Below are positions 1 through 5,097 of a stretch of DNA of 5,397 bases, in pieces. The notes beneath the pieces were generated by a model, which was given only the letters and a program-made list of their open reading frames with translations, was not told where the DNA came from and made no database searches. Source of the DNA: a bacterium HR27 (GTDB lineage Bacteria; Chloroflexota; Chloroflexia; Thermomicrobiales; Thermomicrobiaceae). The DNA is taken from NCBI GenBank assembly GCA_002898975.1, contig BEID01000130.1, positions 1 through 5,397 of the forward strand, written 5' to 3'. The position numbers were made by a program, and so were the translations under genes. Every line of letters starts with the position of its first letter. Positions within the stretch are counted from its first letter, which is position 1.

Positions 1-1404
1 GCCGAGCTCACGGAGTTCGCGTGCGTAGCGCACGCTCGTCTCCAGTTGCTGCGGAGTGAGTTCCAGAACGAGTGGCTCCAGGAGGCGCTGCTGCTCGACC
101 CCACGCGTCGCCACCTGCTCGAGCAACCGCTCGAAGAGGATCCGCTCGTGCGCAGCGTGCTGGTCGATGAGGTACATCCCGTCCGGCCCCTCGGCGATGA
201 TGTACGACTGCCGCACCTGACCGAGCACCCGCAGGATCGGCAAGCGCCCCTCTGCCGGTGGGGCGGACGAAGGCGCTTCCCCAGTTTCCGGAGCTGCTGG
301 CGAAATCACTGGAGGCGGGGGCGGCACGCGTGAGGGATCAGCGACGAGGAGCCGTCGCTGGATCACCGGAGGTTCGAGCGGGCTGAAGGTGACCGCTGGC
401 GGCGGCTGTGCCGGAAGATGGCTGAGGAGCGTGCGCCGCACCGCCTCATGCACCGCCGCTGCCACTGCCCGCTCGTCGGCGAAGCGCACCTCGCGTTTGG
501 TCGGGTGGACGTTCACATCGACTCGATCCGGCGGCAGCGAGACGGCGACCACGCCGATCGGGTAGCGTCCTACCATCAGCAACGTGTGGTACGCCTGCTC
601 GATCGCAGCCACCAGCGTCCGACTCTCGATCCAGCGGCCGTTGACCAGCAGGAAGAGCGACTGCCGGTTAGCCCGTGCGACTACCGGCAGGCCGATCGCA
701 CCGTGTACCGCGACCTCGCCACTCTCGATCGGTTCCAGCGGCACGATGCTGGCAGCCGTCTCCGTTCCGTAGACACCGGCGAGGGCATCGACCAGCCGGC
801 CGCTGCCTGGTGTCGCGAAGGCAGTCCGGCCATCGACGACGAACTCCACGCGGACATCCGGCCGGGCCAGTGCCAACGCCGCCAGCACACGCTGGATATA
901 TGCCGTTTCGGTCGCATCTTGCCGCAAGAACCGCCGCCGGGCTGGAACCGTCGCGAAGAGGTCACGTACCGTCACGATCGTACCGACGGACATCCCGACC
1001 GGCTCGACCCGGCCCGGTTTGCCGAAGCGGACGCGCAACCGCGCGCCGTGCCCCGAGGCTGGCGGACGACTGGCGATCTCGAAGTCGCTGACCGCGCTGA
1101 TCGCTGCCAGCGCCTCGCCGCGGAACCCATAGGTCGTCAGGCGCGTCAGATCCGCGAAGTCGCGGAGCTTGGAGGTCGTGTGTCGTTCGACCGCTAGCGG
1201 CAGCTCCTCGGGGAGCATGCCGCACCCGTCGTCCTGCACACGAATCAGTTCGCGTCCACCAGCGGCGATCTCGACCCGGATTGCCCGTGCACCAGCGTCG
1301 AGGGCATTCTCGACGAGTTCCTTGACGACCGAAGCTGGACGCTCGACGACTTCTCCGGCCGCGATCCGTCGAACCGTTGCCTCGTCGAGTCGGACGATCG
1401 GCAT
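1..1404 (-). CDS. mutL: DNA mismatch repair protein MutL, N-terminal 468 residues (partial, runs off left edge)
   Basis: MutL is the GHKL-family ATPase that couples MutS mismatch recognition to strand incision and excision in the cytoplasm. Translating the minus strand from the ATG at 1404 gives an uninterrupted frame to base 1. The ATPase motifs are all present: VVKELVENALDAGA (residues 26-39, with E32 and N33), DDGCGM (58-63), RHTTSKL (74-80) and TYGFRGEAL (91-99). The transducer domain ends in VNVHPTKREVRF, with the conserved lysine at K303. A Pro/Ala-rich linker covers about 330-387. The C-terminal domain starts near 388 and contains DQHAAHERILFE at 414-425, which exactly fits the DQHA(X)2E(X)4E metal-binding endonuclease motif. 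This is therefore a nicking, non-E. coli-type MutL. The family is usually about 550-650 residues, so the remaining C-terminal motifs are outside the window. The start at 1404 is chosen because GAGGGG (1418-1413) lies 8 nt upstream and MPIVRLDE is the family's usual N-terminus. An in-frame ATG at 1440 lacks these supports. No mutS is adjacent. Confidence 0.97.
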   Translation of the reverse strand, partial: MPIVRLDEATVRRIAAGEVVERPASVVKELVENALDAGARAIRVEIAAGGRELIRVQDDGCGMLPEELPLAVERHTTSKLRDFADLTRLTTYGFRGEALAAISAVSDFEIASRPPASGHGARLRVRFGKPGRVEPVGMSVGTIVTVRDLFATVPARRRFLRQDATETAYIQRVLAALALARPDVRVEFVVDGRTAFATPGSGRLVDALAGVYGTETAASIVPLEPIESGEVAVHGAIGLPVVARANRQSLFLLVNGRWIESRTLVAAIEQAYHTLLMVGRYPIGVVAVSLPPDRVDVNVHPTKREVRFADERAVAAAVHEAVRRTLLSHLPAQPPPAVTFSPLEPPVIQRRLLVADPSRVPPPPPVISPAAPETGEAPSSAPPAEGRLPILRVLGQVRQSYIIAEGPDGMYLIDQHAAHERILFERLLEQVATRGVEQQRLLEPLVLELTPQQLETSVRYARELRELG

Positions 1405-1412
1405 CTCCGGCA

Positions 1413-1430
1413 CCCCTCGCAGCGAGTATA
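1413..1430 (-). promoter_or_regulatory. Possible mutL -10 box and ribosome binding site
   Basis: Reading the minus strand, TATACT at 1430-1425 matches the sigma-70 -10 consensus in five of six positions. GAGGGG at 1418-1413 is a good Shine-Dalgarno sequence 8 nt from the ATG at 1404. No good -35 is seen at the right spacing: the hexamer 17 bp upstream reads GATGGT. If the box is used, transcription would start near 1418 and the leader would be only about 14 nt. The ribosome site is convincing; the promoter is tentative. Confidence 0.35.
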
Positions 1431-1474
1431 CGCCAGCCATCCCGGCCACCATCCCACGTCCAACTGGCCCCGAC

Positions 1475-1495
1475 CGACCGCTTGTGAAGCGGTCG
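1475..1495. promoter_or_regulatory. Perfect palindrome over the -35 box in the mutL/RDD divergent region (operator candidate)
   Basis: CGACCGCTT (1475-1483) and AAGCGGTCG (1487-1495) are exact reverse complements separated by GTG. The palindrome completely covers the proposed -35 hexamer TTGTGA (1482-1487) of the rightward promoter and lies about 45 bp upstream of the possible mutL -10 box. This placement is what a repressor operator would show. A hairpin in a mutL-upstream transcript or chance in G+C-rich DNA are alternatives. The regulator is unknown. Confidence 0.4.
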
Positions 1496-1510
1496 ACTCT
1501 CCGGTATGCT
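1482..1510 (+). promoter_or_regulatory. Probable sigma-70-type promoter of the RDD gene
   Basis: TTGTGA (1482-1487) and TATGCT (1505-1510) each match four of six consensus positions and are separated by exactly 17 bp. Transcription would begin near 1517, leaving a leader of about 31 nt that contains the ribosome site at 1535-1541. It is the best promoter-like pair in the divergent region, and its position fits the gene start at 1548. Confidence 0.5.
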
Positions 1511-1534
1511 GCAGACGAGCAGTGGGGAGCGTGC

Positions 1535-1541
1535 GGAGAGG
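1535..1541 (+). promoter_or_regulatory. Ribosome binding site that fixes the RDD gene start
   Basis: GGAGAGG lies 6 nt before the ATG at 1548. An earlier in-frame ATG at 1506 overlaps the proposed -10 box and has no such site, so 1548 is preferred. Confidence 0.6.
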
Positions 1542-1547
1542 AACGGG

Positions 1548-2765
1548 ATGGCCGGAACAACCCCTGTCACTGTCGAGTTCAGCCATGCAGTGACAGTCAA
1601 GATCCTCGTCCCGGCGCTCGAGCACCTCATTCAGCGTACTCACGAACTCGTCGACCGGATCGGCGAGGAGCCCCCCTACGCGACCTGGGTGCGCGAAAAC
1701 GGGTACCTGTTGCTCGATACGCTGCGCGACGGACTACTGGAAACACCCTGGGGGACCAAACCGCTGCGCGTGACGCTCGATGCAGACGAACTGGGCCTGC
1801 TCGCTGCGGCACTCGGCGCCGTGCGACGGCACGCGGCGGGCACCGAGACTGATCCCGACCTGACGGCACTAGAGGAGGCACGACAGCGCCTCTGGCTGAC
1901 CATCCCGCTCGATACCGAACTCGTCTGGTGGATCGCGCACGATGTGGCAACGAGCGAACTCCTGCCCATCTTGCGCGCGTGCACGGGCGGTTCGCCCAGC
2001 GAACGAGCACGCGCAGCGGACCTGCTGCGAACGGTCGAAGCACACCTGCACGAACCCCTCGATGGCGCTCTTCGCCTCCGGACGCGCCTGAGCGACCTCG
2101 CCTGGCTGGCGGAGCACGTGTTCGACTCGGCCATGTACCGCAGGCTCCACGCTCTCCTCGACCAGCTCGTCGACCCGCTCGTGCACCAGCGTCTGGCGCG
2201 CTCGTCGACGAGCCGCACCGCCGGTGCGACGGCCTCCGGCACAGCGGAGTCGCCGGGAGGCCATGCGGAGCAGACGGCTGGTAGCCAGACGACTGCCGGG
2301 CGCCCGGGCAGTACGCTGGGCGAGCCGGCACCGATCGTCCATCGCCTGCTCGCGGCAGTCATCGACCTCTTCGCCTTCGGTGCCGGTGCGCAGCTCATCG
2401 CCGCACTCGCGCCGATCCTCTTCACGGGGACCAGTCGAGGCATCGTCATTCTTGATCCGCAGCTGTACGACTTCGTCGTCGCTATCCTCGAGCTGATCGT
2501 TCCCGTGGGAGGCTGGTACCTATACTGGGTCTATCCCGTCGGACGCTGGGGGCAGACGCTCGGCAAGCGCGCGGTCTCGATCCAGGTCGTCACGGCTGGA
2601 GGTGCGCCACCGGGGCAGGCCAAGGCGCTGGGACGCGTCATCATCGCAGGACTCCTCGCCTGGCTTCTGTTGCTCCCGTGGTGGCCGGTACCGTTCCGGC
2701 TAGACCGTCGGGGGCTGCACGACCTCGCCGTCGACGTCTGGGTCGTACGGAGTTCCAACGGATGA
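1548..2765 (+). CDS. RDD-domain membrane protein with an unrecognised helical N-terminal domain (405 aa)
   Basis: RDD domains are small membrane domains named for conserved Arg and Asp residues; most are uncharacterised, and some are linked to ion transport. The C-terminal part here shows the family signature: R266 and D273 in HRLLAAVID, GQTLGKR at 335-341, and the late HD pair at 391-392. Three hydrophobic stretches lie at about 271-292, 307-328 and 361-383; the last contains LLLLPWWPVPF. Before it come about 210 residues of soluble, leucine-rich, predicted helical sequence that I do not recognise, then a Ser/Thr/Gly/Ala-rich linker (about 218-262). A lone RDD protein is usually about 150-200 residues, so this is a fusion. 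There is no signal peptide, so the N-terminal domain is probably cytoplasmic (inference). It is transcribed divergently from mutL, and the long gap after it suggests a single-gene unit. The start at 1548 is set by GGAGAGG at 1535. The family call is firm; the function is unknown. Confidence 0.9.
   Translation: MAGTTPVTVEFSHAVTVKILVPALEHLIQRTHELVDRIGEEPPYATWVRENGYLLLDTLRDGLLETPWGTKPLRVTLDADELGLLAAALGAVRRHAAGTETDPDLTALEEARQRLWLTIPLDTELVWWIAHDVATSELLPILRACTGGSPSERARAADLLRTVEAHLHEPLDGALRLRTRLSDLAWLAEHVFDSAMYRRLHALLDQLVDPLVHQRLARSSTSRTAGATASGTAESPGGHAEQTAGSQTTAGRPGSTLGEPAPIVHRLLAAVIDLFAFGAGAQLIAALAPILFTGTSRGIVILDPQLYDFVVAILELIVPVGGWYLYWVYPVGRWGQTLGKRAVSIQVVTAGGAPPGQAKALGRVIIAGLLAWLLLLPWWPVPFRLDRRGLHDLAVDVWVVRSSNG
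1564..1596. repeat. Perfect 9-bp inverted repeat inside the first codons of the RDD gene
   Basis: CTGTCACTG (1564-1572) is the exact reverse complement of CAGTGACAG (1588-1596), with 15 nt between. It covers about codons 6-17 of the RDD gene and lies about 50 bp after the predicted transcription start. It could be a second operator half-site pair or an mRNA hairpin near the ribosome entry site. The repeat is certain; a role is not. Confidence 0.45.
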
Positions 2766-2793
2766 GGAGCGGCGTGACGCGCTCGGGTCCGAC

Positions 2794-2833
2794 CGCTCAG
2801 CGGAGCTGAGCGAGAGCTGACTCGCTGTGCGAG
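2794..2833 (+). terminator. Tandem stem-loops after the RDD gene, possible terminator without a T-run
   Basis: CGCTCAGC (2794-2801) pairs perfectly with GCTGAGCG (2805-2812) across a GGA loop, 29 bp after the RDD stop codon. A second small stem follows: CTCGC (2821-2825) with GCGAG (2829-2833). Neither is followed by a T-rich tract, so intrinsic termination would be inefficient. Transcript-end protection or a role in factor-dependent termination is possible. Confidence 0.35.
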
Positions 2834-3274
2834 CGCTGGTGTCCGTCGAGGCGCCGCACTGGGACTGCCGAATTGCTTGCGGCTATTCCGTGATACTGGA
2901 GACCGCGGCAGGCGCATCCCTCTGCGTGAGCGGTCCCTCCCAGTGGTGCTCAGGTAAGTCGCCTGCCGCGCGCTGGCGTTCGTGGGCAGTTACGGATCGG
3001 GACAAACCTGGTGGCTGGAAACGGGGTCGGTCCCTCTCTGCTCCGGGGACATCGGCCTGGGTACCGCCTTGCTGGGGCCGGCGGAGCGGAGCAGTTCTTC
3101 GCAAGAGGAACACGCCCTCGTGCCCCACGTCGACTGCGACCTGACCCGGCTGCCTGACCACCTGACCAGATGCGCGTGCTCGGGCCGCCGTCAGACGCTG
3201 CGGACTTCCGGCCGACGCTGCTGGCTAGCTCCCTTCAGCGCTCGCCGCACGCGCTCGAGGATGTTCCCGTCTGC

Positions 3275-3302
3275 GTGGTCGCGCGGGCGACCGCGCGACC
3301 GC
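3275..3302. repeat. Strong G+C-rich hairpin in the intergenic region
   Basis: GGTCGCGCG (3277-3285) and CGCGCGACC (3292-3300) are perfect reverse complements around a 6-nt loop. The stem extends outward by one G-U wobble and one G-C pair, to 3275 and 3302. No T-run follows on either strand. It belongs to no gene I can support, and CG-rich sequence raises the odds of chance pairing. Confidence 0.4.
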
Positions 3303-3397
3303 TCGACCTGGCCGTGGGGGCAGTCGCTTCGCTGCCTTGCCCGATACCGCGATCCTGGTCGAGGATCTGGCGACGCAGCGCCAGGTCAGAGAGCGTA

Positions 3398-3426
3398 TTG
3401 AAAGCCCCTTACGAGCCAGGTAAACG
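3398..3426 (+). promoter_or_regulatory. Tentative promoter for the secreted-protein gene
   Basis: TTGAAA (3398-3403) is a good -35 hexamer. Exactly 17 bp downstream is TAAACG (3421-3426), a weak -10 matching three of six positions. This is one of the few A/T-enriched patches in the region. Use of it would give a leader of about 120 nt before the GTG at 3555. Confidence 0.25.
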
Positions 3427-3540
3427 CGATGCGAAAATGACTTCGAGCTGCTGCAGGCGTGCTCAGCCACGTTCGTGAGCGGGCTCAGGGCTGTACGACT
3501 CAGGCCCTCGCATGTCCGGGAAGCGGGAGTCGATATGGTG

Positions 3541-3546
3541 GAGGAG
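3541..3546 (+). promoter_or_regulatory. Ribosome binding site that fixes a GTG start
   Basis: GAGGAG, within the purine-rich run GGTGGAGGAG (3537-3546), lies 8 nt before the GTG at 3555. Starting there puts the signal peptide at the exact N-terminus. The frame is open back to a GTG at 3459, but that start would add 32 residues without signal-peptide character. Confidence 0.65.
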
Positions 3547-3554
3547 TCAGCAGG

Positions 3555-4568
3555 GTGCGGCTTCGAGCCCTTCTGCTCCTCGTCATTTTGCTTCCTGCCC
3601 GTGGTACCGGGCAGCTGGCCAGCACGACAGCACCCGTGCCATCGCCGACTGCGTTGGGGAAGGCAACAGTCCCCCCGGCGACACCGCCGTCGCTGAGGCC
3701 GACCCCGACGGTTCCCATATCAACCCCCACTCCGCTGCCGCCGTCGCCAATGGCAGCCGCCACTCCGACCGCGACGGCCCTTCCGGCGCCGCACTGGAGC
3801 CTGGTGCTGCAGCTCCTCCGTAACGGCGAGGTGATCGCTGAGGGGGCTACCATGCAAGAGCTTGCCGTCTATCAGGCCGAGATCGAACGCGAGCCGAACC
3901 GGTACGGGCTGCGGGTGCTCGTCAGCGACGGCAGGCAGACAGCCGAACTATTCCTAAACGATCCACTGCCGTTTGCGCTGTTGCACTCCATTGGGATCGC
4001 GTGCATCGCCGACCTCGACGGTGATGGGCAGTCGGAGGTGATCGTGTCTGACTTCACCGGTGGCGCCCACTGCTGCACTCACTACCACATCCTTGCGAGC
4101 GATGCGTCGGGAATTCGCCTACTGGACGCCCTGGACTTGGGCAGCGGAGGGCTGAAGCAGGTTGACGATCTAGACGGCGATGGGGTTCCCGAGCTGCTGG
4201 CCAGTGACGACCGCCTGGCACTGGTGGACGACCTCGCGATGGCTGATACGCCGTTCTTGCCGCTGGTGCTCTGTCTCGCAGAGGACAACACCGTTCGCGA
4301 TTGCACCACCCAGTTCCCCGGACTCATCAAGCAGTCTGCAGCACGCTACGAAGAGATGATGGCGAATCCGGAGAACGACGAGCTCATTCGACGAGCAGCC
4401 GCCGTGGGCGTGGACGCGCACGAGGCTCGGCTCGGACGTCCCCAGGAAGGGCTGTACCGGATCGTCACGCGCTGTCTCGACTGCGTGGGCTTCGTCGAGC
4501 AGTATCGGGCTGAGATCGACGAGCGGGTGCGGGCCGCGCGCCCATACCATCTGGAGCCGAGACAATGA
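3555..4568 (+). CDS. Secreted protein with Pro/Thr linker, DxDGDG (FG-GAP/EF-hand-like) loops and GGAHCC motif (337 aa)
   Basis: The specific function is unknown. The N-terminus is a Sec-type signal peptide: MRLR, a hydrophobic core ALLLLVILLP (5-14), then a probable cleavage near GQLA (19-22). No lipobox cysteine is seen. Residues about 24-79 are a Pro/Thr/Ala/Ser linker with repeated TPT-like units, typical of a surface tether or spacer. The globular part (about 80-337) holds two calcium-loop-like motifs, DLDGDGQSE (153-161) and DLDGDGVPE (205-213). These resemble FG-GAP/VCBS-type repeats with DxDGDG loops. Between them is SDFTGGAHCCTHYHI (165-179). SxxGGAHCC patterns recur in uncharacterised exported bacterial proteins (recalled family knowledge). 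Further cysteines lie in GIACIAD, LCLAED, RDCT and TRCLDC, so disulfides are plausible outside the cell. The GTG start is supported by the ribosome site at 3541-3546. No neighbour on the same strand is close enough for an operon. Confidence is high that it is a gene and low for a role. Confidence 0.88.
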   Translation: MRLRALLLLVILLPARGTGQLASTTAPVPSPTALGKATVPPATPPSLRPTPTVPISTPTPLPPSPMAAATPTATALPAPHWSLVLQLLRNGEVIAEGATMQELAVYQAEIEREPNRYGLRVLVSDGRQTAELFLNDPLPFALLHSIGIACIADLDGDGQSEVIVSDFTGGAHCCTHYHILASDASGIRLLDALDLGSGGLKQVDDLDGDGVPELLASDDRLALVDDLAMADTPFLPLVLCLAEDNTVRDCTTQFPGLIKQSAARYEEMMANPENDELIRRAAAVGVDAHEARLGRPQEGLYRIVTRCLDCVGFVEQYRAEIDERVRAARPYHLEPRQ

Positions 4569-4902
4569 AGGGAGCACCCGGCCGCTGGTGCGCAGGCCCG
4601 GCTGGAGCGAGGAGCGTTTGTCGACGGCCGGCACCCGTTCCTCTCCCTCATCGGTGGCAGTCGAACCCACCGCCACAGCCGCCATGATATCGCTGCGCCG
4701 ACGTTGCGCGTCCCAAGAGCTCCTGCTGAAACGCGCGGGCTCGTCCGGGTCTCGTCCGGCTATTTCACCCACTGAGCGATATGGCCGGAGCGCGCGTGCA
4801 GGCCGATTGCCGCCGGAGCCATACCTCGACTCAGCATCATCAATGACCGGCTCGGCAGCGGGGTAGAAGGTGCCGTCTCGATCCGCACGCGAGTCGGCGA
4901 GC

Positions 4903-4921
4903 GCACGACGGCTAGTCGTGC
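4903..4921. repeat. Perfect 7-bp hairpin upstream of the CRISPR array
   Basis: GCACGAC (4903-4909) and GTCGTGC (4915-4921) pair perfectly around the loop GGCTA (4910-4914). The loop is complementary to TAGCC at 4923-4927, so an alternative, competing stem is possible. If the array is transcribed leftward, this could help end that transcript, although no T-run follows on the minus strand. Confidence 0.35.
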
Positions 4922-5031
4922 TTAGCCGGAGACCTGTCCGATCTTGTGAGGAGCGTGCTCAGCGTCTCCTCCGGTACCCTGTGAGTCGCGCACCGGAGGT
5001 CGGGTGGAAACGCCCCCGCTGCAGCTCATGC

Positions 5032-5061
5032 TGTCCTTGTGCCCCAAGCTTTCGAGGAAAC
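5032..5061. repeat. Possible degenerate CRISPR repeat beyond the array end
   Basis: This 30-nt block ends in GGAAAC, like the repeats' GAAAC. It is separated from the first perfect repeat by exactly 36 nt, a normal spacer length for this array. Aligned without gaps it matches the repeat at 14 of 30 positions, above the 7-8 expected by chance but weak. Decayed terminal repeats are common at the trailer end. Another GGAAAC at 5006-5011 is out of phase, so coincidence is quite possible. Confidence 0.25.
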
Positions 5062-5097
5062 AGCCCGCGCCGGAGTCGGGCTCGCCCCGCCCGAGCG

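Larger units (their letters stand above)
2766..3554. other. Long intergenic region with no convincing gene
   Basis: No reading frame here gives a recognisable protein. The open frames on both strands are rich in Arg, Ser, Cys and Trp, lack good ribosome sites and overlap each other, as expected for non-coding G+C-rich DNA. The region holds stem-loops just after the RDD gene, a strong hairpin at 3275-3302, a possible promoter at 3398-3426 and the ribosome site of the next gene. A short codon-biased stretch at 3170-3423 might be a decayed gene. No tRNA, rRNA, RNase P, tmRNA or transposase signature was seen. Confidence 0.6.
4569..5097. other. Intergenic region between the secreted-protein gene and the CRISPR array
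   Basis: No supported gene or RNA is seen in these 529 bases. The open frames have no ribosome sites and no recognisable products, and a long minus-strand frame here is the antisense continuation of the 3555-4568 gene. Weak pairing occurs just after the stop codon (GCACC at 4574-4578 with GGTGC at 4587-4591). A better hairpin is at 4903-4921. The sequence is not A/T-rich, unlike a usual CRISPR leader, which argues that the leader is on the other side of the array. Confidence 0.55.

Noticed and set aside
418..1197. Long plus-strand open frame (259 codons) antisense to mutL
   Set aside because: It is Arg/Asp/His-rich with no recognisable domain, and the opposite strand encodes every conserved MutL motif. 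It is a shadow of the G+C-rich mutL codons.
962..1630. Minus-strand open frame of 222 codons crossing the divergent region
   Set aside because: It overlaps mutL out of frame and crosses the promoter region; its composition is Arg-rich shadow sequence without a ribosome site.
1627..2449. Minus-strand open frames of 234 and 257 codons opposite the RDD gene
   Set aside because: Both are Arg/Ser/Ala-rich antisense shadows; the plus strand has the RDD signature, a promoter and a ribosome site.
2982..3401. Plus-strand 139-codon open frame in the intergenic region
   Set aside because: Cys/Arg/Trp/Ser-rich, no ribosome site, no domain, and overlapped by equally open frames on both strands.
4648..4672. 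Minus-strand GTGGGTTCGACTGCCAC resembling a tRNA T-arm
   Set aside because: The inner stem pair is a G-G mismatch, and no 5' acceptor partner for the flanking CGATGAG is found upstream.
4170..4772. Minus-strand 200-codon open frame over the end of the secreted-protein gene
   Set aside because: No ribosome site or known motif, and most of it is antisense to a gene with clear domain motifs.
4735..4790. Minus-strand stretch CGCTCAGTGGGTGAAATAGC resembling a tRNA D-arm
   Set aside because: No matching acceptor stem, anticodon arm or GGTTCGA-type T-arm lies at the required distances, so no cloverleaf can be drawn.
5006..5011. Another GGAAAC that might mark a further degenerate CRISPR repeat
   Set aside because: It is 50 nt from the candidate repeat end at 5061, which does not fit the 66-67-bp period.
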